Shown here piece by piece: positions 52,543 to 60,657 of a DNA stretch of 64,000 nt. Below the pieces are notes generated by a model that was not told the origin of the DNA, did not search any database, and saw nothing but the letters and a program-made list of their open reading frames with translations. Source of the DNA: Eubacterium ventriosum (GTDB lineage: Bacteria > Bacillota > Clostridia > Lachnospirales > Lachnospiraceae); NCBI RefSeq assembly GCF_025150745.1, contig NZ_CP102282.1:310001-374000 (forward strand), read 5' to 3'. The first letter of the stretch is position 1. Every line of letters begins with the position of its first letter. A program made the translations under genes and the position numbers.

Positions 52543-54189
52543 TTATTTACATGTTACCTCAACATCGCTCATTCCTTTCAGAACAAATGTTAGTTTATAT
52601 GGTTCTATTGTACCATCATCGAGCACCGTGCCTACTATAACTTTTTTTACAATGCTCTCAAAAACAACTCTGTCAAATTCATCAAATACTTTTGCATCTT
52701 TTATATTATTACGAATTTCACACATTCGGTTTTTAATAGTTTTTTGATTCAAATTATTATCTGTTAGCATTCTCTTTTCATTTTTTAACTTTGAAATATT
52801 GTATGACAACTCTTCATATTTTTTATTGTAGGCTTCTTCATTAATTTTATCATCCAACATCATATCGGTCAATTTATTACGTTTATCCTCTTGCTTTGCC
52901 AACGATTTATCTATGCGTTTTAACTTATTTACACAGTCATCACTGTTTAAAGATTCTTCAATAGTTGCCAACAAATTGTCTAATACATCATCAAAATTAT
53001 CTGCCATTAAACTCATCATCTCTAAAAAAGAATTTTCTATTATTGACTCATCAATTGCCCTACTATGCTCACACGCTGCTATTCCATTTCTTATTTGATT
53101 TGAACATTTCCATACTGGTTTTAATGTACTTCTTGATTGATGATGTATTCTTCTTGTATAAATTTCTCCACAAAAACCACATTCGCACATACTACTGAGA
53201 GCATACATTTTATTATTTCTTATACGTATTACAGGGTCATTATTTACCGCACTTCTGTATCTACCTTTTCTTATTTCCTGTGCTCTATCCCAAACCTCTC
53301 TTGATACTATAGGCTCATGATGATTCTCAATATAAAATTTGTCTTCTTCACCTCTGTTTTCCAGACGTCTTTTTGAGATTGGATCAACAGTATATGTCTT
53401 TCCTAATAACAAATCTCCTTTATACTTTTCATTTTTTATTATTCCTATTACACCACTATCAGTCCATTTACAAACTCCTTTTTTATTCAATCTACATTGT
53501 CTTTTTAGTTCTTTGGCAATTGATATTCCTCCCATACCTGACAAATATAAATCAAATATAAGCCGCACTGTTTCAGCTTCCTCTTCATTAACTGTAATAG
53601 ACTTGTCTTCTTTATGATAATCATATCCAAGGCAACCATTAAATCCCATTAATTCTCCACGCCTCATCTTCATCTTGACTCCCATTTTTACATTAGCCGA
53701 TAAGGATTCCACCTCATTCTGAGCAAGCGTTGATAATAAAGCTAATTGCATCTCGCTTTCCATCGTTGAAGTATTTATATTTTCTTTTTCAAAAATAACT
53801 GTGACGCCTTTACTTTTAAGCATTCTAACATATTGTATGGTATCAACTAAATTTCTTGAAAATCTTGATATTGATTTTGTAAGTATAATATCTATTTTTC
53901 CATTCATACAATCGTTAATCATTCTCAAAAAATCATCTCGCTTTTTTGTTTTAGTTCCTGTAATTCCCTCATCAGCATAAATGCCAACTAAAATCCATTC
54001 TTTACTTTGAGATATTTTTTCTTGATAATATTGCTTTTGTGACGTAAAACTATTTAGCTGTTCTTCATCATCTGTGCTTACCCTAACATAAGCCGCCACT
54101 CTTTTCCTATTAAATTCAAGTGCGTTTCCTTCAAATTTTCTATCTCTAATAACAGGTTCATCACTCGCTTTAATAACCTTGACATCCAT
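52543..54189 (-). CDS. Large serine recombinase of the second island
   Basis: 548 residues: resolvase domain (about 30-180; AAYVRVSTDDEEQLNSF with catalytic Ser, TKSISRFSRN), Recombinase domain (about 195-310), zinc ribbon (CECGFCGEIY...CSN, about 335-370) and coiled-coil tail (about 395-470). Known role: site-specific integration and excision. It shares little with the tnpX-like gene at 16.8 kb, so the two islands are independent. Confidence 0.93.
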   Translation of the reverse strand: MDVKVIKASDEPVIRDRKFEGNALEFNRKRVAAYVRVSTDDEEQLNSFTSQKQYYQEKISQSKEWILVGIYADEGITGTKTKKRDDFLRMINDCMNGKIDIILTKSISRFSRNLVDTIQYVRMLKSKGVTVIFEKENINTSTMESEMQLALLSTLAQNEVESLSANVKMGVKMKMRRGELMGFNGCLGYDYHKEDKSITVNEEEAETVRLIFDLYLSGMGGISIAKELKRQCRLNKKGVCKWTDSGVIGIIKNEKYKGDLLLGKTYTVDPISKRRLENRGEEDKFYIENHHEPIVSREVWDRAQEIRKGRYRSAVNNDPVIRIRNNKMYALSSMCECGFCGEIYTRRIHHQSRSTLKPVWKCSNQIRNGIAACEHSRAIDESIIENSFLEMMSLMADNFDDVLDNLLATIEESLNSDDCVNKLKRIDKSLAKQEDKRNKLTDMMLDDKINEEAYNKKYEELSYNISKLKNEKRMLTDNNLNQKTIKNRMCEIRNNIKDAKVFDEFDRVVFESIVKKVIVGTVLDDGTIEPYKLTFVLKGMSDVEVTCK

Positions 54190-54259
54190 TTTTGTGACCT
54201 CCTTTTTGTAATTTTCTTAAGTATATATATAAACTTAAATATGAACAAACCTACAGAAA

Positions 54260-54280
54260 AGCCAACATAAAATGTCGGCT
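54260..54280 (-). terminator. Hairpin between the 51-aa gene and the recombinase
   Basis: AGCCAACAT-AAA-ATGTCGGCT (one G-T pair) with TTTTC following on the minus strand. It could attenuate transcription into the recombinase gene. Confidence 0.5.
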
Positions 54281-54285
54281 CTTCT

Positions 54286-54441
54286 TTAAAAACTTACTAT
54301 GTCATACTCATTCATCAGTTTTCTCTTAATTCTTGAATATTCATCCATTGAAATGTATTCTTTTCTCATTATCCATCCTAAAACAGCCAGTTTTTTTGTT
54401 AACTCTAGTTCTTTTGATTTTTCATTATGTTGAATCTCCAT
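54286..54441 (-). CDS. Small SHOCT-like protein
   Basis: 51 residues: LTKKLAVLGWIMRKEYISMD followed by EYSRIKRKLMNEYDI, a helix-turn-helix pattern like SHOCT domains (L-x-x-L-x-x-x-G-x-I-x-x-x-E-Y-x-x-x-K). Such small proteins accompany serine recombinases in clostridial elements. Its ATG overlaps the MazF stop by one base (TAATG). Confidence 0.65.
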   Translation of the reverse strand: MEIQHNEKSKELELTKKLAVLGWIMRKEYISMDEYSRIKRKLMNEYDIVSF

Positions 54442-54806
54442 TACATATCAACTCCAAGCTGTTTTATTATCGCGTCATTCACTTTTTTCATGACTTCTGA
54501 TGTTTCTGGAATATGCCCAACTTTACTTATTATTTTCTTTTTTGCCACAACTGTAATTTGTTCTACTAACAATAATGATTCTTCTTCAAAGTATCCTTTC
54601 ACATCCTTTGGTGTAACCAATATGTGTGTTATAATTTTTTTCTTTGGTACTCTGCTTGTGCAAGGACAAACTGATAATGTATTTGAATATTTATTATTTT
54701 TATTATTGCTTACTACTACACACGGACGAACACCTGACTGTATCGAAGTTTTCGGATGTTGACCTAAATCCACATATATAACATCTCCTCTAATAATTTG
54801 CTTCAT
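54441..54806 (-). CDS. MazF/PemK-family toxin
   Basis: 121 residues with MazF signatures: RGDVIYVDLGQ, SGVRPCVVVSNNKNNKYSNT and HILVTPKD. MazF proteins are ribosome-independent mRNA endonucleases. No MazE-like antitoxin is recognisable; the upstream gene overlaps it by 4 nt (ATGA) and encodes a degenerate resolvase domain. It is part of the SOS-linked island. Confidence 0.87.
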   Translation of the reverse strand: MKQIIRGDVIYVDLGQHPKTSIQSGVRPCVVVSNNKNNKYSNTLSVCPCTSRVPKKKIITHILVTPKDVKGYFEEESLLLVEQITVVAKKKIISKVGHIPETSEVMKKVNDAIIKQLGVDM

Positions 54807-55183
54807 GCCTTTTCTCCTATCTTGAGCTGTAAATTTAATTTTCCTTCGTCAACTGTTATTATCTGCCCTCCTGCCTGAATAACTTTTCCTATTTTCTGAT
54901 AGGCATCTTCTATATTTTGTGAAATTGCTGCCATATTGCATACTAAAATTCCGTCTGCTTTTTCGTTTTGTATTTCTCTTACCATTTTATTAAAGTGCGT
55001 ATTTACAACACTGCATCCCATAATGTTTTTGTGCATAATTTTAATAATTCTCAAGTTATGTGCTTTAGCATATTCACTAATGTAATTAAGCTGTTTTTCT
55101 TCTTTCCAATCCACATTTTTATCTGTTGCATTCGCCACAGATAAGTATGCAATCACATTTATACTTTTCTTTCTTTTACTCAT
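54803..55183 (-). CDS. Degenerate serine-resolvase-fold protein A
   Basis: 126 residues follow the resolvase core pattern (NVIAYLSVANATDK; ADGILVCNMAAISQNIEDAY; VIQAGGQIITVDEG). The catalytic Ser (YxRVS) is replaced by Ala in LSVAN, and the Arg residues of the RxSR block are gone. It has no DNA-binding domain. It is therefore probably catalytically dead and might bind recombinase or act with MazF (inference). Confidence 0.6.
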   Translation of the reverse strand: MSKRKKSINVIAYLSVANATDKNVDWKEEKQLNYISEYAKAHNLRIIKIMHKNIMGCSVVNTHFNKMVREIQNEKADGILVCNMAAISQNIEDAYQKIGKVIQAGGQIITVDEGKLNLQLKIGEKA

Positions 55184-55195
55184 TGTTTCCTCCTA

Positions 55196-55516
55196 TTAAT
55201 TTGGTATTTCCTTTATCATTTGTACAAACTGCTGACTGAAATAAGTCCTCATTTCCGGTGAGAGTTTTCTTAATTCTTCATCAACAGATATGTTTCCCTG
55301 TTTATTTTGTATAGCAAGAATTGTATTTGCATCCGTATCTAATTCCGTTACCAATGCATATAACAAATCTATGCTAATTCTTCTGGTTCCCTCTTCCACT
55401 TGCGTAATGTGAGAAACACTTTTTCCAACAGCTTCGCTAAGCTCATCTATTGTCATATTCTTATCTCTTCTTAACTGTCGGATAATAGAGCCGACGTTCC
55501 AACCTTCATATTTCAC
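55196..55516 (-). CDS. XRE-family regulator
   Basis: 106 residues: helix-turn-helix at about 10-65 (MTIDELSEAVGKSVSHITQV) and a short helical tail. A likely repressor for the island; it starts between the small 35-aa gene and protein A with close spacing. Confidence 0.87.
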   Translation of the reverse strand: MKYEGWNVGSIIRQLRRDKNMTIDELSEAVGKSVSHITQVEEGTRRISIDLLYALVTELDTDANTILAIQNKQGNISVDEELRKLSPEMRTYFSQQFVQMIKEIPN

Positions 55517-55536
55517 TTTACCTTCTCCTCTATGTA

Positions 55537-55644
55537 CTAATCCGCTTCCTGCTCTGTCGGACAGGCAACTACTCGCCTGCCCGATGAGTCATAAACAATA
55601 ACCTCTGAGGGATAGATTACTTTCTGATATTCCTTAACATTCAT
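55537..55644 (-). CDS. 35-aa hypothetical protein
   Basis: Begins MNVKEYQKVIYPSEVIVYDS and ends in ACPTEQEAD; the ATG overlaps the end of the upstream gene (TATGAATGTTAA), which suggests coupling. No family recognised and no separate ribosome site, so coding status is moderate. Confidence 0.45.
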   Translation of the reverse strand: MNVKEYQKVIYPSEVIVYDSSGRRVVACPTEQEAD

Positions 55645-56005
55645 AATCGTAATTGACTGCTGCAAAACATCCCTCATCAAAAAGATAAACTCCTACTTCG
55701 TTTTCTTTCATTACTGAAAGAAATGCTTCTTTTTCAATAGGATCATCACTTATGTCATTTAATGTTCTTAACACAATAAGGTTAATATTCTTATTTGCCA
55801 TTTCATCTAAAAACTGATTAATAGTTTTTCTTTGAACTCCTGTTTCACCACTTGCATCTAAAAACCAGTAATTCACATTTAGGAGTCTTTTCTTACATTC
55901 ATATCCGATGCGTTTTGTAACATCAATTACTGTATTAAAATCCTTCTGTGATTTGATAAATATCACTCCATTTGCAACTTCTTTTCCATCAAAAATTTTC
56001 CACAT
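55634..56005 (-). CDS. Degenerate serine-resolvase-fold protein B
   Basis: 123 residues. Order and motifs resemble a resolvase core: YWFLDASGETGVQRKTINQF corresponds to the D-x-G-x-S-G-x-x-x-x-R region, and LIVLRTLNDISDDPIEKEAF to the R-x-S-R block, here without its Arg pair. No DNA-binding domain follows. With protein A it makes a pair of inactive-looking recombinase-fold proteins in one cluster. Confidence 0.5.
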   Translation of the reverse strand: MWKIFDGKEVANGVIFIKSQKDFNTVIDVTKRIGYECKKRLLNVNYWFLDASGETGVQRKTINQFLDEMANKNINLIVLRTLNDISDDPIEKEAFLSVMKENEVGVYLFDEGCFAAVNYDYEC

Positions 56006-56139
56006 AAATCTATATACCTACTTTCATATTATTTGACTAATCAATGTGCACGTTTCTTAATCACAATTAAACTTTACAACTTTTAAATTCTTATTTTTAT
56101 GAGGTTTCATACGTAGTAACTACGTATCATATGCGTAGT

Positions 56140-56436
56140 TTATATATTTTCCAGAATTCCTTTTAATATTTTCATTGCTAATTCTTTCTTTTCTTCTGGA
56201 ACGTCAGTTAATAATTCACTACTCTTCCTTCCTATTATTAGATAATCTAATGTTGTATCCAAAATAGATGCCATTTCTACAAAGGTCTCTATGGTTGTGC
56301 TATGATTTCCCAATTCTATTCCACTGTAGGTTCTATGGGATATATTTAGCTCTTCGGCAAAGCTCTCCTGTGTATAACCTTTTGCCTTTCTTAATTCTTT
56401 GATTCTTTTTCCGCTTTCTTTTACGTTATAGTTCAT
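56140..56436 (-). CDS. XRE-family regulator
   Basis: 98 residues with a clear helix-turn-helix (about 10-65; YTQESFAEELNISHRTYSGI) and a short tail (EEKKELAMKILKGILENI). First gene downstream of the structured leader at 56522-56645, so its expression may depend on read-through of that terminator. AAAGGAG precedes ATG. Confidence 0.88.
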   Translation of the reverse strand: MNYNVKESGKRIKELRKAKGYTQESFAEELNISHRTYSGIELGNHSTTIETFVEMASILDTTLDYLIIGRKSSELLTDVPEEKKELAMKILKGILENI

Positions 56437-56521
56437 TATTTCTTTCTCCTTTCCTGGCAGATACCAGTTCAGGTAGAAAAAAACTAATTACTAATCATTT
56501 ATCTGAAGTTCAGTTACGTAC

Positions 56522-56645
56522 AAAAAAAGACGCAAAGAGAAAGTCAGTTAATAAACTGATATCTTTCCCCTGCGTCTCTGGTGCTCCTACGGTCACATAT
56601 ATATGTTTAACCGCATGCCCTTATCAGGTGGGCCTTATTATTCAA
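56522..56645 (-). ncRNA. Structured leader RNA ending in a terminator
   Basis: Minus strand order: GGCCC-ACCTGATAA-GGGC, then CGGTTAAACAT-ATAT-ATGTGACCG, then GGAGCACC, then a long stem (GACGCA...GAAAG...TCAGTT-loop-AACTGA...CTTTC...TGCGTC) followed by seven T. A possible promoter (TTTACA, 16-17 nt, TAAAAT) lies at 56650-56680 inside the com gene. It could be a riboswitch-like attenuator for the XRE gene or a small RNA. I could not match it to a known class. Confidence 0.55.
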
Positions 56646-56647
56646 TT

Positions 56648-56815
56648 TTATATATATATTTGTCCATGTAAAGAACATTTTTTTAAATATTTTTCAGTAC
56701 ATTTTTTAAATCTTAGAACTCTTCCACAACGATTACATTTAATTGCAATAGATAATTCGCCAGATGAATAATCAAATAATCTCTTTTTGCATTTCACACA
56801 ACGTATCTGAATCAT
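56648..56815 (-). CDS. Com-like zinc-finger protein
   Basis: 55 residues with IRCVKCKKRLFDYSSGEL and IKCNRCGRVLRFKKC, a CxxC...CxxC finger in the Mu Com pattern. Mu Com is an RNA-binding translational activator. It has a poor ribosome site but is overlapped by a 22-codon frame with start at 56837 and a GGAGG next to it, so translation may be coupled. Lies downstream of the SOS-type promoter. Confidence 0.68.
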   Translation of the reverse strand: MIQIRCVKCKKRLFDYSSGELSIAIKCNRCGRVLRFKKCTEKYLKKCSLHGQIYI

Positions 56816-56963
56816 ATTCTTCAATCACTAACACCTCCATTTTAGAGGTTATAATCATACAACAACTTATCATACCACAACCTCTCATTAGAATGTCAGT
56901 CAAAAGGGAACGTCAAACTGAACATTTATACTGTTTAGCTGATTACTAGTAGCGATACAATAC

Positions 56964-56992
56964 ATTATACAAACATTTGTTCGATTAGTCAA
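56964..56992 (-). promoter_or_regulatory. Sigma-A promoter with LexA/SOS box in the spacer
   Basis: Minus strand TTGACT (56987-56992), 17-nt spacer, TATAAT (56964-56969). The spacer contains CGAACAAATGTTTG (56970-56983), which fits the Gram-positive LexA palindrome CGAAC-n4-GTTCG with one mismatch. LexA bound there would block the promoter, so the island should respond to DNA damage. Confidence 0.7.
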
Positions 56993-57013
56993 TGTGATCT
57001 TTACTATTAATAT

Positions 57014-57080
57014 AATCAAATTAAATCCGTTAAGCGTTACGTTAAATAAAAATCGTTAAACAAATCAAATTAAATGCGTT
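57014..57080. repeat. Direct repeats upstream of the SOS promoter
   Basis: AATCAAATTAAATCCGTT (57014) and AATCAAATTAAATGCGTT (57063) lie 49 nt apart, with further CGTTAA units between them. They may be operator or recombination-protein sites. Confidence 0.55.
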
Positions 57081-57091
57081 TTTAAGCAAAC

Positions 57092-57304
57092 TTATTCCAA
57101 AACATAAAGTTTTGTAATATCAGCAACTAGATTATCGTCTAAATCCGTTTTATCCACACATATATACTCTATCCAACTTATATCATTCTCAAGACTGATA
57201 TAATATGTTCTTTCCATTTCCTTCACTTCCCATTTTTCTGGACCAATGAGAGTTTTCCATTGCTCTCGTTTGAGATATTTTCTTACTTTAGTTACTTAAT
57301 TCAT
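57092..57304 (-). pseudogene. Small gene with a stop at codon 3
   Basis: GGAGGTG precedes ATG AAT TAA, then the same frame stays open for 67 codons (VTKVRKYLKREQWKTLIGPE and on to DITKLYVLE). The strong ribosome site and long frame suggest a real gene with a nonsense change, or use of an internal ATG at codon 29. No family recognised. The 57305-57447 stretch shows nothing further. Confidence 0.4.
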
Positions 57305-57447
57305 AAGCACCTCCGACTAACATAACTATACACAACTATAATTAGCATTACTATGTAGTTGGTCGAGGTTATTATCTCATGGATGTTAAAGTGATGTAAG
57401 ACACTCTTTTATTGAGCGCTTACATTTTATGGTCGATTTTTGTAAAA

Positions 57448-57491
57448 ATAAGACCCCACAACAATATTTTAATATTGCTATAAGGTCTTAT
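57448..57491 (-). terminator. Terminator of the agr operon
   Basis: ATAAGACC pairs with GGTCTTAT, with an inner CAATATTTTAATATTG hairpin, then ATTTTTAC on the minus strand. It lies just after the agrC stop. Confidence 0.8.
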
Positions 57492-57536
57492 CGTTCACTA
57501 ATATTAAACTATACATTGCAAAATCATTCTCAATTA

Positions 57537-58853
57537 TCAACACATACTATTTTCCAGAATAAGTACTGATTTAAAAACATTATCGCTCCATGTGCTACTG
57601 AGCCATCCATTATATTTTTCTGCTATTTGCTGAACGCTTTTAATCCCCAAACCATGAAATTCTTTATTCTGTTTTGTTGTTTTCAATACACTGTCTTCCT
57701 CCACTATCATTGAAGTATATGAGTTTTCTATTTTTATTACGCTGAAGCTGCCATCATTTTGCATAAACATCTGTATTCGTATCTTTTTCATATCACTTTT
57801 AGCAGCAGCTTCATACGAATTTGACAAAAGATTACTAAGCATTGCAACTAAATCAATTTCATCAACATACTCTATATTAAAACCTCGTTCAACAAAAATG
57901 TCACATTCTATATTTTCCTTTGATGATTTTTCCTTATAGTCACTCAATATGGTATTAAGAATTGTATTGCCGCTATATTCTATCATTTCAGCTTTTTCAT
58001 ATTTATCAAACAACTTACTTAACATATTCATTGCATCGTCTTTTTTGTCTTTTTTCAGAAGACTATAAACTGTTTTTATATGATGATTAGTATCATGTAA
58101 TAATGTAATATATCTGTCATTAGCCACATTTACTTTTTTGTAACTTTCCAGTTCCATTTTCTGTTCCATAACAGTTCTACGATTTTTCTCTTTTTCAACT
58201 AAAATTTTGGCATACCTATTATAGCCATAAAATATTGCTGCATTTCCGATTAACATACAAAAGAAAAAGATTATTAACACACTTTTTGCTAAACTATTCT
58301 CCGTAAAATCAATACGACAGAATACTACAGAAAACATTATACCTAAACACGATAACGGCGTAAGTATATACAGACAAAAAGTTTTTCCGTCCATCATCTC
58401 TGATTCTTTTGAGGAAAATTGCTTAATAATTTCAAAAACAATAAAAGTCACCATTTTTACAATAATGGTTAACACAAATGCTGATGGTTCATTTACCATA
58501 CTACTCTCAATAAGTTCTTTAGATGTGATATTTAAAACCGCTACGATGATTAATTCTGTTCCAAGTATAACAATTGTTCCAATCAATGTTCCAAACAATT
58601 TCTTAAAGACGTTACCGTTAAAAGCTACAATTGCTAATACAAAATAAACTACCGGTACACATATCAGATTCAATATTGTATTATCAATACTGTTTATTGC
58701 AAAAATGATTAATGCAAACACTAAAATTATAAATATATTATTTCTGCTTTTTCTTGGCTTGTTTTTCAAAAAATTATTGTAAAAACCAAATAGCATCCAA
58801 ATTTCAAATATACACACCATTAAACGAAACATTAATATAATAATATCTTTCAT
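57537..58853 (-). CDS. agrC: AgrC-like sensor histidine kinase (GHKL)
   Basis: 438 residues: six to seven membrane helices (about 5-215), coiled coil, then DHp with LHDTNHHIKTVYSLLKK (His) and a GHKL ATPase domain (NLLSNSYEAA N-box, GLGIKSVQQIAEKYNG). AgrC-type kinases sense the cyclic autoinducer peptide at the membrane and phosphorylate AgrA. It is the last gene of agrDBAC and follows agrA by 8 nt. Confidence 0.92.
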   Translation of the reverse strand: MKDIIILMFRLMVCIFEIWMLFGFYNNFLKNKPRKSRNNIFIILVFALIIFAINSIDNTILNLICVPVVYFVLAIVAFNGNVFKKLFGTLIGTIVILGTELIIVAVLNITSKELIESSMVNEPSAFVLTIIVKMVTFIVFEIIKQFSSKESEMMDGKTFCLYILTPLSCLGIMFSVVFCRIDFTENSLAKSVLIIFFFCMLIGNAAIFYGYNRYAKILVEKEKNRRTVMEQKMELESYKKVNVANDRYITLLHDTNHHIKTVYSLLKKDKKDDAMNMLSKLFDKYEKAEMIEYSGNTILNTILSDYKEKSSKENIECDIFVERGFNIEYVDEIDLVAMLSNLLSNSYEAAAKSDMKKIRIQMFMQNDGSFSVIKIENSYTSMIVEEDSVLKTTKQNKEFHGLGIKSVQQIAEKYNGWLSSTWSDNVFKSVLILENSMC

Positions 58854-58861
58854 ACACCGTC

Positions 58862-59596
58862 CTATCTATATTTTCTTTCAAAATATAATGTCATCTTTTC
58901 TTTTAATTCTTTGCTTCTTGATCTTGATACAGAAAGTATTTCATCTGTAACCATCTGTATTTCGTCTTTGTTTTGTTTTTTTATATGTTTTAGATTAACA
59001 ATATAGCTATTATGTGCATATGCAAAATGATAGTCTTTAAGAACTTCATAAATTTTGTCTATGCTATATTTACAGGAATATATTTTTTCTTCAGTATCCT
59101 TTTCACTATATGTATGTATTTTTGTTCCTCTTCTAGCAATACAAACGTATACAATTTCATGCGGTTGTACTTGCAAATAGTGTTTGCCATCATAACATAC
59201 TAATGCAGGTTCATCATTATTCGCCTTGATGTGCTCAAATATTTCTTTAAACTCCATAAGCATTTTACTTTTTGAATATTCCTTTAATAAAAACCTAAAT
59301 GGCGCTACCTTGATATTCTCTGGAGATGGTTTATATATTCCCGAACAAAATACTAGCGTAGTATTTTTATACCTTTTCCTCAATTCTATAGAAACTTTAT
59401 TCCCATCCATTTCTTTCATTTGAATGTCTAAGATGACTAAATCTAAATCATACCTATTATCCATATCAAAAAGAAATTCTTCACCTGATAAATATTCAAA
59501 TATGTTTACTTCATTCAATAAATTTAATTCTCTGATAATTTCTTTTACAAATTCTATAAATCCTTTGTCATCATCACATATGGCCATATTATACAT
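58862..59596 (-). CDS. agrA: AgrA-like LytTR response regulator
   Basis: About 244 residues: receiver domain (about 1-120; CDDDKGF, phospho-acceptor LVILDIQMKEMDGN) and a LytTR DNA-binding domain (about 140-240; HEIVYVCIARRGTKIHTYSE, FAYAHNSYIVNLKHI). ATG at 59596 is chosen because the family begins at MYNMAICDDD; a TTG at 59617 would read through the G10 tract. The G tract sits where the Shine-Dalgarno site should be. Confidence 0.92.
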   Translation of the reverse strand: MYNMAICDDDKGFIEFVKEIIRELNLLNEVNIFEYLSGEEFLFDMDNRYDLDLVILDIQMKEMDGNKVSIELRKRYKNTTLVFCSGIYKPSPENIKVAPFRFLLKEYSKSKMLMEFKEIFEHIKANNDEPALVCYDGKHYLQVQPHEIVYVCIARRGTKIHTYSEKDTEEKIYSCKYSIDKIYEVLKDYHFAYAHNSYIVNLKHIKKQNKDEIQMVTDEILSVSRSRSKELKEKMTLYFERKYR

Positions 59597-59603
59597 CGTT
59601 CCG

Positions 59604-59613
59604 CCCCCCCCCC
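59604..59613 (-). repeat. G10 tract directly before agrA
   Basis: Ten consecutive G on the coding strand, 7 nt before the agrA ATG, in TTGAG-G10-CGGAACG-ATG. It doubles as the ribosome-binding region, so length changes would alter spacing and could switch AgrA translation. Confidence 0.8.
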
Positions 59614-59617
59614 TCAA

Positions 59618-60205
59618 TCAATTTGTTGCCTTTTTCATTTTTTCTTCAATCTTTCCTACTAAAACTGCTATTATTACTATACTGTGTGCAAATAATATAA
59701 TTAAAGAATAAGTATATTGTCTATATATCACAAATACTGACATCAAGCAACATTCAATTATCCATATACAGATAGTTTTTCTCGTATATACTTTCTTTTC
59801 TTTTAGGGTAAGAGGCTTGTTTATATTCTGTACTGGAGCCATAAGCAATATAACACTCAAAACAATCATTTCAATTCCAATATACACAAGTTTACTATAT
59901 ATGGATATATTGCTAATTACCAGTAACATTAAAATCACAATTAAATTTGATATTATTGCACAGTGCCAAAACTTATCTGCATGCCATCCTCCGGCATAAC
60001 TTCTTAATGGAATTGTCATTATTAGAAACCCCCATATTTCTAGCCATCTGCTTGTAATCAAACAAAGTATTATTACAATAGCTATATTTATGCCTCTTTC
60101 TAAAATTAGCGTGTACCCATACTGGTACACGCCAATTTCATCTTGTTTTATTCTTCCAGAATCTATTTGGCAATCAATAATATGACCTACTATTTTTTCA
60201 ACCAT
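59618..60205 (-). CDS. agrB: AgrB-like peptide-processing membrane protease
   Basis: 195 residues with four to six membrane helices. The AgrB catalytic His and Cys are in RSYAGGWHADKFWHC. AgrB cuts the AgrD C-terminal tail and forms the thiolactone. It starts 2 nt after the agrD stop. Confidence 0.94.
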   Translation of the reverse strand: MVEKIVGHIIDCQIDSGRIKQDEIGVYQYGYTLILERGINIAIVIILCLITSRWLEIWGFLIMTIPLRSYAGGWHADKFWHCAIISNLIVILMLLVISNISIYSKLVYIGIEMIVLSVILLMAPVQNINKPLTLKEKKVYTRKTICIWIIECCLMSVFVIYRQYTYSLIILFAHSIVIIAVLVGKIEEKMKKATN

Positions 60206-60207
60206 AT

Positions 60208-60357
60208 TTATTTTACCTTTTTGTATTTATTTGCAGTTTCTGGAAATTTCGGTTCATGAACAATCCATCCGCAAGCTGTATTTGCACTTTGAATTACCAT
60301 TAATAGCGCCATACAATTTGCAATTATTCCTAACTTTGAATAAATTTTCTTAAACAT
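60208..60357 (-). CDS. agrD: AgrD autoinducer peptide precursor
   Basis: 49 residues: amphipathic N-terminal helix (MFKKIYSKLGIIANCMALLM), core NTACGWIV and tail HEPKFPETANKYKKVK. It aligns with AgrD: C29 followed by four residues (CGWIV) would form the thiolactone, and HEPKFP corresponds to the DEPEVP tail after the AgrB cleavage site. The peptide sequence is therefore predicted to contain a five-residue ring C-G-W-I-V. Strong AAAGGAGG precedes ATG. Confidence 0.88.
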   Translation of the reverse strand: MFKKIYSKLGIIANCMALLMVIQSANTACGWIVHEPKFPETANKYKKVK

Positions 60358-60657
60358 TTTTTCCTCCTTTGTTTTTCATAAATTTAACGTTTTTGCTAAC
60401 ATTCGTCAACATAAGTGACAATTTTTGCATATTTTTGGTCTTTTTTTGTATTAAAAATATTCTTTTCTTTTTAAATTGTCATGGCATTCCCATTTTTCTC
60501 TGTTAGATAAACCGTAAAATGTAACTAAGATAATATGTTTTTTAGTCATCTATGTTCAAGGCCAAGGAAACAGGACTTAACCATTCATCTCATTTACCAT
60601 CTAAACACTCTACCATATATTGTGTTATTCTACCTATAAAGGTAAATCTATTGTTAT
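60358..60657 (-). promoter_or_regulatory. agr promoter region
   Basis: The 300-nt gap before agrD is AT-rich. Near 60379-60420 AAC-starting units (AACGTTTTTGCT, AACATTCGTC, AACATAAGTGAC) recur at about one helical turn on the plus strand, possibly AgrA direct-repeat sites. No other gene is seen. Confidence 0.35.
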
